A program made the translations under genes and the position numbers. Of a stretch of 64,000 nucleotides of DNA, positions 45,764 through 54,272 are shown piece after piece. Position 1 is the stretch's first letter. Every line of letters starts with the position of its first letter. Origin of the DNA: GWE2-42-39 sp963668595 (GTDB taxonomy: Bacteria; Bacteroidota; Bacteroidia; Bacteroidales; Prolixibacteraceae); assembly GCA_963668595.1 (NCBI GenBank), contig OY764876.1, positions 3,782,001 through 3,846,000 of the forward strand. The letters are read 5' to 3'. The notes beneath the pieces were generated by a model. It was not told where the DNA came from and ran no database searches. It saw only the letters and a list, made by a program, of their open reading frames with translations.

Positions 45764-47056
45764 TTATTCAGCAATGATCAGGAAATAATTCTTTTTCCCT
45801 TTTTGTGGAAGAAGATATTTCCCGTCAATCAGGAAGCTTTCGTTAATCAGCAGCGATTCGTCGGCAATCTTTTCCTTGTTCAGACTCAATCCATTAGCTT
45901 TAATTGTTCTGCGCAGTTCTCCTTTCGATGGGAAAACACTTGTTTTTTCTGCCAGCAAATCCACAACGTTGATTCCTGCGGTCAGTTCTGCTTTTGAAAC
46001 AGTAAATTGCGGAACACCTTCGAATACCGAAAGGAAAGTTTCTTCGTCTAGTTTGCGCAACTGATCGGCAGTTCCTTGTCCGAACAAAATTTGCGAAGCA
46101 GCCACCGCCATTTCATAATCTTCGCGCGAGTGTACCATTACAGTCACTTCTTCGGCCAAGCGTTTCTGTAATTTACGTTGTCCTGGATCAACTTTGTGCT
46201 CATCAACCAAACCACTAATTTCTTCTTTGCTGAGTAAAGTAAATATCTTGATGTAACGTTCGGCATCTTCGTCGGAAGTATTCAACCAGAATTGGTAGAA
46301 TTTGTAAGGCGAAGTCAGTTTTCTGTCGAGCCAAACGTTGCCCGATTCTGTTTTTCCGAATTTGGTGCCATCAGCTTTGGTAATTAGCGGACAAGTGAGT
46401 GCAAATGCTTCGCCTCCTTCTTTGCGGCGAATCAATTCTGTTCCGGTGGTAATATTTCCCCACTGATCGGAGCCTCCCATTTGTAAACGACAATTGTAAG
46501 TGCGGTACAAATGAAGGAAATCGGTTCCCTGCACCAACTGGTACGAGAATTCGGTAAACGAAAGTCCTTGTTTGGCATCTTCGCCCAAACGTTTTTTTAC
46601 ACTGTCTTTCGACATCATATAATTAACGGTGATGTGTTTGCCGATGTCGCGGATAAAACCAAGGAAACTGAATTCTTTCATCCAGTCGTAGTTGTTTACC
46701 AGCAATGCCGCATTGGGTGCATCCGATTCGAAATCGAGAAAACGAGCCAGCTGATTTTTAATGCAGTCCTGGTTGTGGCGAAGTGTGGCTTCGTCGAGCA
46801 GGTTTCGTTCGAGCGATTTGCCTGAAGGGTCTCCAATCATACCGGTAGCTCCACCTACCAATGCAATGGGTTTGTGTCCGGCCAGCTGGAAATGTTTCAG
46901 CATCATTACTGATACCAGGTGTCCAATATGTAGTGAGTCGGCAGTTGGGTCAATTCCCACATAAGCCGAGGTCATTTCTTTTGCCAGTTGTTCACGCGTT
47001 CCGGGCATCATATCGTGAATCATGCCTCTCCACTGTAATTCATCAACAAAATTCAT
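45764..47056 (-). CDS. tyrS: Tyrosyl-tRNA synthetase
   Basis: This 430-residue class I enzyme charges tRNA-Tyr. The HIGH motif is DPTADSLHIGHLVSVMM, the tyrosine-binding region is MGGSDQWGNITTGTELIRR, and the KMSKS loop is the TyrRS form KADGTKFGKTESGN. The C-terminal S4-like domain includes RRTIKANGLSLNKEKI. It is a single gene with a TATCTTTG promoter element upstream. Confidence 0.98.
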   Translation of the reverse strand: MNFVDELQWRGMIHDMMPGTREQLAKEMTSAYVGIDPTADSLHIGHLVSVMMLKHFQLAGHKPIALVGGATGMIGDPSGKSLERNLLDEATLRHNQDCIKNQLARFLDFESDAPNAALLVNNYDWMKEFSFLGFIRDIGKHITVNYMMSKDSVKKRLGEDAKQGLSFTEFSYQLVQGTDFLHLYRTYNCRLQMGGSDQWGNITTGTELIRRKEGGEAFALTCPLITKADGTKFGKTESGNVWLDRKLTSPYKFYQFWLNTSDEDAERYIKIFTLLSKEEISGLVDEHKVDPGQRKLQKRLAEEVTVMVHSREDYEMAVAASQILFGQGTADQLRKLDEETFLSVFEGVPQFTVSKAELTAGINVVDLLAEKTSVFPSKGELRRTIKANGLSLNKEKIADESLLINESFLIDGKYLLPQKGKKNYFLIIAE

Positions 47057-47133
47057 CGTTATCGTGTTTTGTATTTATTTTCAATATTTAGCCGAATATC
47101 AACGGTCGATTTTCTGCTTTTCAATTCAAGGCG

Positions 47134-47141
47134 CAAAGATA
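47134..47141 (-). promoter_or_regulatory. Promoter -7 element for tyrS
   Basis: On the minus strand the sequence reads TATCTTTG followed by CGCC, the most typical Bacteroidota form of TAnnTTTG. The transcript would have a leader of about 70 bases before tyrS. Confidence 0.6.
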
Positions 47142-47221
47142 GGAAAGATAAAATGCTTTACCTCACTTTGTTTGTAGAAATGCCTTTTCTGCGGGGTAAC
47201 AAAAAAACGAAACAAATTCGT

Positions 47222-48274
47222 TTAAGTTAATCCGAGTGCTTTGGCGATTACAATTCCTGCCGTAGTAAGTAATACAATGTTATACACAAAGCTTATGGCG
47301 AGAAATTTAAAAATTGTTTTTCCCCATCTCTGCCGGTAAAATTTTCGCAAAGCCAGTATAAAATAAACAGGAAATGCAATCAGTAATAACAATGATATTA
47401 AACCAGTTCCCGATTCAAATAAAAAGTTCAGCAAAAATACCAGTATCAGAATGAAAAACAGGTAAGAGTGCAGATGAATAGAGAAAAATAAATGGCGTAT
47501 GAAAAGTTGTTTTCGTCTGATATAGAAGAATTTCAAGATCAGCGCAAAGGCAGGGAGCAATATGAAAAATGCCCATGATAAGTATTTTAGTGCCTTGGTG
47601 ACGACCAGCTCCGGATTGCGAAACATTTGGATGTGAGTCATTTGCTCTTTTCTTTTCTCCGGATCAGTAATTTCAGGAAGATTTTTTTCCAGTCGATCAG
47701 CTTCTTTCATTAATGCATCGCGAATGTCGCTGGCTTTTAAACTTTTTGAGCTGAACCCTTCTTCTTCGTCTTCCTCTTTAATTGAATCTTTTTCTTCCGT
47801 TAGATTTTCTTCTGATTTTAATAGCATTTTGGTTTCTTGCTTCAGTGAATCTCCGGAAATAGCGAGGTCAATTTTGTCTGCGTCGGCGGTTAAAATCTGG
47901 TTAATCCCGTGCTGAGTAATAATTTCGAGCAACAGGAAGAGTACAAAACTTAAAAAGATGAAAATTCGGAACGGAGGCGAATAGCGAACTCTTTTCCCTT
48001 TGAAGAATTCGACGGTAAGAAAACCCGGACGAAATAGTAATTGCCAGAAAGTACGATAAAAACGGGTGTCAAAAGCAAAAAAGTTACCCATGAAATCGTA
48101 AAAAATGAATCCGAACGGGCGATTAAATTCGGCAACTTCCTGTCCGCATGCAGGGCAGAAATGTCCTTTAAATTCGTGCGAACAGTTTTCGCATTTTACT
48201 GGTTCAAGTTCATCTACCTGATAGGTATTTCTATTTTTTATCCGTTCCCGGATCTTCTTCAGATGTTTGATCAT
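47222..48274 (-). CDS. DUF3667 membrane protein with zinc-ribbon start
   Basis: This 350-residue protein has an N-terminal Zn-ribbon-like CENCSHEFKGHFCPACGQ (two CxxC pairs), then the DUF3667 core NFFAFDTRFYRTFWQLLFRP and RVRYSPPFRIFIFLSFVLFL. A charged stretch (about 135-190) follows, then three or four membrane helices. The function of DUF3667 is unknown. The start codon lies 44 bases inside the end of the CvpA gene; there is no other Met before the zinc ribbon, so the overlap is real unless a non-ATG start is used. Confidence 0.88.
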   Translation of the reverse strand: MIKHLKKIRERIKNRNTYQVDELEPVKCENCSHEFKGHFCPACGQEVAEFNRPFGFIFYDFMGNFFAFDTRFYRTFWQLLFRPGFLTVEFFKGKRVRYSPPFRIFIFLSFVLFLLLEIITQHGINQILTADADKIDLAISGDSLKQETKMLLKSEENLTEEKDSIKEEDEEEGFSSKSLKASDIRDALMKEADRLEKNLPEITDPEKRKEQMTHIQMFRNPELVVTKALKYLSWAFFILLPAFALILKFFYIRRKQLFIRHLFFSIHLHSYLFFILILVFLLNFLFESGTGLISLLLLIAFPVYFILALRKFYRQRWGKTIFKFLAISFVYNIVLLTTAGIVIAKALGLT

Positions 48275-48782
48275 TTTCTTTACCCAAAATATTTGTATTG
48301 GTCCAATTTTTCACGAATGGAAAGATGCTTGGCATCAGGTTGCTAATGGGTGCATAAACACGCGATTCTTCTTTTGCTTTCTCCGGAATAATTGGAAAAG
48401 CTTTGTCAATCGTGTCAATAACCATTAAAATGATGCTAAGTATTACGGCTGACTTTACAATGCCAAAAAGCAATCCTGCCAATCGATTTACAAAATTCAA
48501 TTGTGCCGCTTTAATGAAATTCTCAGCTACTTTGCCCAGCAGATGTACCAGTATAACGATAACGATGAATGTGATGATGAAGGCAATTACTCTCATGTGG
48601 CGGGGGTTGAGTGTGAAATAATCGGAAAGAAATCCCGATGCAATGTGGGAAAAGTGAATTGCTCCCCAGATACCGAGAATCAGTGCCAGTAGCGAAACTA
48701 TCTCAACAACAAACCCCTTGCGAAATCCGTTGATCGCTGCCAGAATTAATAATATGCCAATGATAATGTCTATGTAATTCAT
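48231..48782 (-). CDS. CvpA-family membrane protein
   Basis: This 183-residue inner-membrane protein matches the CvpA/colicin V production family: MNYIDIIIGILLILAAINGF, RKGFVVEIVSLLALILG, and a fourth helix region GLLFGIVKSAVILSIILMV. The C-terminal tail is charged (KENDQTSEEDPGTDKK). In E. coli CvpA affects envelope and purine-linked functions; a precise role here is unknown. The frame extends to 48872, but the ATG at 48782 (MNYIDI) starts the first helix as in relatives. It overlaps the next gene by 44 bases. Confidence 0.87.
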   Translation of the reverse strand: MNYIDIIIGILLILAAINGFRKGFVVEIVSLLALILGIWGAIHFSHIASGFLSDYFTLNPRHMRVIAFIITFIVIVILVHLLGKVAENFIKAAQLNFVNRLAGLLFGIVKSAVILSIILMVIDTIDKAFPIIPEKAKEESRVYAPISNLMPSIFPFVKNWTNTNILGKENDQTSEEDPGTDKK

Positions 48783-48957
48783 TATTCGCTTCTTGTGTAA
48801 AATTGTTTTCCGAATTGCAGGGCGGAATGTGGCTATTTCCGCAGCTATATTTTCGAATGCTTTTTCCTGCATGGTAAAAATAGGATAAATGAATTGAATA
48901 TGCTTAATCGTGTCGTTGTAAATTCATTGAAAGATGCTTTTCCGGTCGTTTTTTAAT

Positions 48958-48965
48958 TAAATTTG
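48958..48965 (+). promoter_or_regulatory. Promoter -7 element for the GH3-family gene
   Basis: TAAATTTG matches TAnnTTTG, 26 bases before the start codon. The -33 element is weak. Confidence 0.45.
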
Positions 48966-48990
48966 TCTGTGTCACCAAACTATTCCAACG

Positions 48991-50508
48991 ATGACTTTTC
49001 TCAATTCCATTGTTAATTGGATGAATTTCAAACGAAATTATCAGATTGATTTATTCAAAGAACATCCTCATGAGGTTCAGCGTGATGTGCTGACTACGAT
49101 GCTGGACAAAGCCAAAAATACAGAATGGGGTTTGCAATATGATTTTAACGGAATCAATTCGGTTCGGCAATTTCAGCAACGCTTACCCATACAACATTAC
49201 GATGACGTAAAACCTTTTGTGGAACGGATGATGAAGGGGGAACGCGATATTTTGTGGCCCGGAGCAACCCGGTGGTTTGCAAAATCCTCGGGAACCACTT
49301 CGGATAAAAGCAAATTCATTCCCGTATCAAACGATTCGCTCGAAGACATTCACATGCGGGGGGCTCGCGATGTGCTGTCTATTTATCTGAAAAACAACCC
49401 CGAATCGAAATTGCTGACGGGAAAGACACTTACTTTGGGGGGAAGTCACCGAATCAGTAATTTCAATAATAATATTTATTACGGCGATTTATCAGCAATA
49501 ATTATTGAAAATATCCCTTTCTGGACAGAATTTCTTCGTACTCCTTCTACCGAAATATCGCTGATTGAGGAGTTTGAGGAAAAAATGGAAAAAATCATAG
49601 AGCATTCGTTGCACGAAAAAGTTACGGGCTTTGCTGGCGTTCCATCGTGGTACCTGGTGCTTCTGAAAAAAGTACTGGAAGTTACCGGTAAAAATAATAT
49701 TCTGGAAGTTTGGCCCGATATTGAAGTGTTTACGCATGGTGGAATTAAATTTGACCCATATCGTTCTCAGTACGAGAAGCTTATTCCTCGTTCGGATATG
49801 CATTACATGGAGACTTACAATGCTTCGGAAGGTTTCTTCGGAATACAGGATGACCCCGATCAGCGTGATATGTTGTTGATGCTTGATTACGGCATTTTTT
49901 ATGAATTTATCCCGATGGATGAGTTTCATTCTGAAAATCCATCCGTGTTAGCACTGGATGAAGTAGAGATCGGGAAAAATTATGCACTGGTAATCACCAC
50001 AAACGGAGGATTGTGGCGATATGTAATCGGCGACACTGTTCAGTTTACCTCCAAATATCCGTACAAGATTGTGATTACTGGCAGAACCCGACATTTTATC
50101 AATGCATTTGGCGAAGAAGTAATTGTTGATAATGCAGAGAAAGCAATTAACAATGCATGCGAACGGACGCGTGCAATTATTCGCGAATACACTGCCGGCC
50201 CCGTTTTTATGGACGAGAACCACAAAGGTGCACATCAGTGGATTATCGAATTTGAAAAAGAACCGGATGATCTGGATTATTTTGTTTCGGCACTCGATCA
50301 TACATTAAAAAGTTTGAACTCAGACTATGAGGCAAAACGGCATAAAAATCTGACACTGGAACGCCCTCAGTTGGTTGTTGCAAAACCAGGGCTTTTTTAC
50401 CGGTGGATGAAGGAGCGAAGTAAAGTTGGAGGCCAAAATAAAATCCCCCGACTGTCGAACGATCGTAAGTATCTGGATGAATTGCTACAACTGCAAAACG
50501 ACTTGTAA
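48991..50508 (+). CDS. GH3-family acyl-adenylating enzyme
   Basis: This 505-residue cytoplasmic protein belongs to the GH3 auxin-responsive family, which activates carboxylic acids with ATP and joins them to amino acids or other acceptors. The ATP loop is FAKSSGTTSDKSKFIPV; further motifs are METYNASEGFFGI, NGGLWRYVIGDTVQF and TGRTRHFINAFGEEVIVDN, which contain the Tyr and Asp adenylation residues. Bacterial GH3 members are common in Bacteroidota, but their substrates are mostly unknown. It is followed 72 bases later by a deoxynucleoside kinase with no obvious metabolic link. Confidence 0.9.
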   Translation: MTFLNSIVNWMNFKRNYQIDLFKEHPHEVQRDVLTTMLDKAKNTEWGLQYDFNGINSVRQFQQRLPIQHYDDVKPFVERMMKGERDILWPGATRWFAKSSGTTSDKSKFIPVSNDSLEDIHMRGARDVLSIYLKNNPESKLLTGKTLTLGGSHRISNFNNNIYYGDLSAIIIENIPFWTEFLRTPSTEISLIEEFEEKMEKIIEHSLHEKVTGFAGVPSWYLVLLKKVLEVTGKNNILEVWPDIEVFTHGGIKFDPYRSQYEKLIPRSDMHYMETYNASEGFFGIQDDPDQRDMLLMLDYGIFYEFIPMDEFHSENPSVLALDEVEIGKNYALVITTNGGLWRYVIGDTVQFTSKYPYKIVITGRTRHFINAFGEEVIVDNAEKAINNACERTRAIIREYTAGPVFMDENHKGAHQWIIEFEKEPDDLDYFVSALDHTLKSLNSDYEAKRHKNLTLERPQLVVAKPGLFYRWMKERSKVGGQNKIPRLSNDRKYLDELLQLQNDL

Positions 50509-50580
50509 AGTTATCAACAGGTGTTGATTGTTGACGGATTTTATTAGTACTTTAGTTTCAAAATTAAAACCTGTGAAGTC

Positions 50581-51195
50581 ATGCATATTGCACTTGCCGG
50601 AAATATTGGCGCAGGAAAAACAACTCTGACAGAGCTGCTTTCCAAACATTATAATTGGACCCCTCATTATGAAGATGTGGATGAAAACCCGTATCTGAAT
50701 GATTTTTATGAAGATATGCAACGTTGGTCTTTTAACTTGCAGATTTACTTCTTGAATAGTAGGTTCAATCAGGTATTGGATATTCGTTCTTCCGGGAAAA
50801 CGGTTATTCAGGATCGCACAATTTACGAAGATGCCGAAATATTTGCGCCCAACTTGCATGCGATGGGGCTGATGTCAACGCGTGATTTTAAAAATTACAG
50901 TACTTTGTTTCAGTTGATGAACCGCTTGGTGAAAGCGCCCGATTTGTTGATTTACTTGCGAGCATCGGTTCCTACTTTGGTAAATCAAATTCAGAAGCGT
51001 GGACGTGAATACGAAAATTCGATCCGGCTTGATTACCTGAAACAATTAAATGAACGTTACGAAGCATGGATTCAGCGTTATACTGCCGGAAAGTTACTAA
51101 TTATTGATGTGGATAAAATTGATTTCTTTTCGAATCCGGAAGATTTGAGTGGTGTAATTGATAAAATTGATGCCCAAATTCATGGACTTTTTTAA
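50581..51195 (+). CDS. Deoxynucleoside kinase
   Basis: This 204-residue cytoplasmic enzyme phosphorylates deoxynucleosides (deoxyadenosine or deoxyguanosine type). It has the P-loop GNIGAGKTTLTELLSKHY, the substrate motif QDRTIYEDAEIFA (the DRS/DRT motif), and the lid arginines in IQKRGREYENSIRLDYL. The length is typical. It serves nucleotide salvage. Confidence 0.94.
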   Translation: MHIALAGNIGAGKTTLTELLSKHYNWTPHYEDVDENPYLNDFYEDMQRWSFNLQIYFLNSRFNQVLDIRSSGKTVIQDRTIYEDAEIFAPNLHAMGLMSTRDFKNYSTLFQLMNRLVKAPDLLIYLRASVPTLVNQIQKRGREYENSIRLDYLKQLNERYEAWIQRYTAGKLLIIDVDKIDFFSNPEDLSGVIDKIDAQIHGLF

Positions 51196-51320
51196 GGAGA
51201 TTAAACTTCTTCTTTTATCTTGAATTAGGAAATTACATCTTGTTAGGCAACTAATTGTATTTGTTGTTTTTGTGTGATTTATTCATTATTGGAGTAATGA
51301 CCTTTTGATTTTTATTTATT

Positions 51321-52055
51321 CTATTTTTTTATTTGGTCTTTTCCGTGTACCTGATAATTTCTTAATTCGCATTTTACTGATCCTATTTTCATCTCAAATT
51401 CCATGAGAACGGGAAGCCGAAGAGTATCATCTGTGATGTAGAATTTCAATCCATCGTCGCGTTGGAGTACTTTTCCTTTTTTTACAATTGGTGCTACAAT
51501 TAGGCATGCTTTCTTTCCAAGAGGAGTGTCTATCAGTTCGGTTCCTAAATAATTCACTCGCATTGTAAAAAAATCGTTGTCGTGAGCCACTGGCATTTCG
51601 ATGGTTTTGTTTTGTTTCAATCGTTCAATGAACCCTGGTTTGCGCATGTAAAAATATAGTCCCAGAATGTCCATCATATTATTGGGTGCAACCATTTTTC
51701 CTTTCTTCTGACTGATGGCTGTGTCTGTTTTTGCGTCGAATGTTATTTCGTTGTAATACCGATATTTACGTTCTTTTATGTTTCGGACTGATTTAAGCGG
51801 AAGATGGTCTTTTGCGTTGACGATGCTTTCATAAATATCATCGACTTTATATAGTTTGTCGGCGATGCCTGATGTTTGTGCCCGAAGGTAATAATGAATG
51901 GCTGATTGTTTAAGAAAAATCGTATCATTGGAACTTATACTCACTTTTCCTCCGTTGATAAATCCATAGCGAAGCACATATTCCATTTTTTCTTTGGGCT
52001 GAGCTGCAACAAAAAAAGAAGCAATAATCAGAATCGATGTCAGTAGTTTTCTCAT
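51321..52055 (-). CDS. DUF3108 exported protein
   Basis: This 244-residue protein has a signal peptide (MRKLLTSILIIASFFVAAQ) and a beta-rich DUF3108 domain: EYVLRYGFINGGKVSI, YYLRAQTSGIADKLYKVDD, and LGKKACLIVAPIVKKGKVL near the end. The predicted place is the periplasm; the function is unknown. It overlaps the tsaB gene by 4 bases (ATGA), so the two are cotranscribed. Confidence 0.87.
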   Translation of the reverse strand: MRKLLTSILIIASFFVAAQPKEKMEYVLRYGFINGGKVSISSNDTIFLKQSAIHYYLRAQTSGIADKLYKVDDIYESIVNAKDHLPLKSVRNIKERKYRYYNEITFDAKTDTAISQKKGKMVAPNNMMDILGLYFYMRKPGFIERLKQNKTIEMPVAHDNDFFTMRVNYLGTELIDTPLGKKACLIVAPIVKKGKVLQRDDGLKFYITDDTLRLPVLMEFEMKIGSVKCELRNYQVHGKDQIKK

Positions 52056-52765
52056 TTTCCAAGTACATTGTTTTTCGGAACCGTTGCAATGAAATCTTTT
52101 AGGTAAAATGGCTCAAAATAAGCAACGTCTTCAAATATCTTTTTAGTATATTTTTCATTTGCCAAATCGCACATTTGTGCTGCCGATGCGTGAATTTCGC
52201 TTGTGAAAAATGCACTTTTGTGTTTAATTGTGTCTTTGCATTTCATGGCTCCGTTTCCGAAAAAAACAATCGAATGCTCGGAAAGTTCACTCGAGAAAGA
52301 ATCATTGGTAATAACTTGAGCCGAAATTTCATTGGTTGCATAGCCTTGATTATCGAATAGTTGAGTGTAAACTTCCATTCTGCGTGCATCCATCATGGGG
52401 CAGAACAATCGTTTACGTGCCGAGGCTGGAAAAAAAATGTCTTGATTTCGAATTACTTCTCTTGTCATTGCCTCCAGTGTGCTCAATGCAATGATAGGTA
52501 TTTTGTTGGCGTAGCAAATCCCTTTTGCAATAGAAACCCCGATGCGGAGTCCCGTGTAAGAACCCGGTCCCTGACTCACCGCAACAGCATCAATCTCGGA
52601 TGTTTCGATTCGGAGTTCGTGAAGCAATTCTTGAATGAAAACAGTGAGTAGTTTGGCATGGTTTTGACCCTTTAGCTCTTCTTTGAAGCCGATAATTTTT
52701 CCATTGTTGGCGATAGCTACGCTACAAACTTCAGTTGAACTTTCGATAATAATAATTTTTGCCAT
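52052..52765 (-). CDS. tsaB: tRNA threonylcarbamoyladenosine biosynthesis protein TsaB
   Basis: This 237-residue cytoplasmic protein has the ASKHA fold of the TsaB/YeaZ family: MAKIIIIESSTEVCSVAIAN at the start, AVAVSQGPGSYTGLRIGVS, and IIALSTLEAMT. It is the scaffold partner of TsaD in making the t6A modification of tRNAs reading ANN codons. The frame extends upstream to 52855, but the Met at 52765 matches the family start. It overlaps the DUF3108 gene by 4 bases. Confidence 0.95.
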   Translation of the reverse strand: MAKIIIIESSTEVCSVAIANNGKIIGFKEELKGQNHAKLLTVFIQELLHELRIETSEIDAVAVSQGPGSYTGLRIGVSIAKGICYANKIPIIALSTLEAMTREVIRNQDIFFPASARKRLFCPMMDARRMEVYTQLFDNQGYATNEISAQVITNDSFSSELSEHSIVFFGNGAMKCKDTIKHKSAFFTSEIHASAAQMCDLANEKYTKKIFEDVAYFEPFYLKDFIATVPKNNVLGK

Positions 52766-52955
52766 AACACTGTTTGATCTGAAAATTGCTGTATTGCTTG
52801 ATTCGTGTGCAAAAATAGAGATATTAACAATCGAAATAAAATTATGCTTCTGCATTCTTTCCTGAATGTTAATTTGTTCGTATTAAAATCATTGGAAAGC
52901 CTGAGAAATCAGACAATTTTCTTTACCTTTATCTCTCAAATGAATATGGCTCCTT

Positions 52956-53711
52956 ATGTATCGAACCGTAATTGTCGATGATGATATTCTTGCACGAAAA
53001 GTGTTAAAACGGATCCTCGAACAAAATTTCGAAGAAATTAATATTTGCGGAGAAGCGGATTCTGTTGCCAGTGGCACAGAGCTGATCAATGAAGTTGTTC
53101 CGGAATTAGTATTTATGGATATTGAAATGCCAGACGGAACAGGTTTTGAATTGATTGAGAAATTGGAACGCGTTGATTTTAAGTTGGTTTTTACTACTTC
53201 GTACAGCGATTACGCAATTACTGCTTTCAAGTATTCGGCCTTTGATTACATTGTGAAACCAGTTTTGTTGGAAAACGTTCGGTCAACCATTCAGCGAATC
53301 AAAGATATTCCTGTTTTGCATGAAAAAAATAGGATTGAAGTACTGAAAGATAATTTGAACCGAAAGGATGTAGAGAAAGATCCGACAATTGCACTGCCCG
53401 AGATGAACGGTTTTTCGATTGTGAAGGTGAAAGATATTGTTCGTTGTGAAGGGGAGCGAAATTATTCCCGGATATTTTTCCGTGAAGGCAAATCAATTTT
53501 GGTAAGTCGGACATTGTTGGAATTTGATAATTTGTTGGTTCCTCATGGTTTTTATCGAATCCATCGTTCACATTTGATTAATCTGAAGGACGTTATTCGG
53601 TTTCTGAAAACTGACGGAGGAATTGTTGAACTGGCTGATAGTACGCAGTTGCCGGTATCGCCAAAGTATAAAGACGACTTCCTGGAAAAATTATTGCAGA
53701 ATAAAGTTTGA
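52956..53711 (+). CDS. LytTR-family response regulator
   Basis: This 251-residue cytoplasmic regulator has a receiver domain (about 1-120) with acidic pocket Asp8-Asp10, phosphorylation site Asp55 in VFMDIEMPDGTGF and Lys in DYIVKPVLLEN. A C-terminal LytTR DNA-binding domain (about 145-250) contains VKVKDIVRCEGERNYSRIFF and the helix-rich HGFYRIHRSHLINLKDVIRF. In Bacteroidota such regulators are usually paired with a LytS/YpdA-like histidine kinase, but no kinase is in this window. A near-promoter element (TACCTTTA at 52924-52931) lies upstream. Its targets are unknown. Confidence 0.93.
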   Translation: MYRTVIVDDDILARKVLKRILEQNFEEINICGEADSVASGTELINEVVPELVFMDIEMPDGTGFELIEKLERVDFKLVFTTSYSDYAITAFKYSAFDYIVKPVLLENVRSTIQRIKDIPVLHEKNRIEVLKDNLNRKDVEKDPTIALPEMNGFSIVKVKDIVRCEGERNYSRIFFREGKSILVSRTLLEFDNLLVPHGFYRIHRSHLINLKDVIRFLKTDGGIVELADSTQLPVSPKYKDDFLEKLLQNKV

Positions 53712-53862
53712 TTTTTCGTTCAAGGAAGATCAATTTTTGTTGAATAGAGTCGTTTAATTTGCTGAAAAATAGTGTTTTAAGATAGATAAAAGCCAAAGCC
53801 ATGTTACTTAGTGACTTGTAAGCGTGTGTGTGAATTGTTTATTTGTTTGTCATGTTGAAAAT

Positions 53863-54270
53863 ATGCCTTTTTTTAGAAAGAAAAAGGTGTTAACTCCCCG
53901 GGATAATTCGCTAAAATTCCGTAACTTATTCTTTTTTAGTAATCGCTTGATGAAACCTGTTGGGAAGTGGTTTTTTGCAAATGGAAAATCAATGTTTTCA
54001 TTGCAGTCAAAATGGTGCTTCTCCTTGGTTGATCAAGTGTTGGAAAAAGGTATTTGTGTAAATGAGAAAGGGAGAATCTTCAAGGCTTTTAGAATGTTGA
54101 GAGCTAATTCTTCGAAGGTAAAATTGATGCTCTATGAAACAATAATCTGTGAGTGTAATTGTCAGCTTGAGGAAATTGATAATTCGTTTGCGGGTTTTGC
54201 TATGTTGATACCCTGTTTTGCTAATAGTAGCATAAAAAAACGGGTGAATGATCTACTTTTGTACTATTAA
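53863..54270 (+). CDS. Small unknown protein next to the giant surface gene
   Basis: This 135-residue product is not recognised. It is basic at the N-terminus (MPFFRKKKVLTPRDNSLKF), has several cysteines in the middle (CECNCQLEE) and ends KKRVNDLLLYY. No signal peptide or domain is seen. The frame also has a GTG at 53824, but the ATG at 53863 is the better start. The stop at 54268-54270 lies 2 bases before the start of the giant gene, so translation may be coupled, which is the main reason to think it is real. It may be a regulator or partner of that gene. Confidence 0.45.
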   Translation: MPFFRKKKVLTPRDNSLKFRNLFFFSNRLMKPVGKWFFANGKSMFSLQSKWCFSLVDQVLEKGICVNEKGRIFKAFRMLRANSSKVKLMLYETIICECNCQLEEIDNSFAGFAMLIPCFANSSIKKRVNDLLLYY

Positions 54271-54272
54271 TA

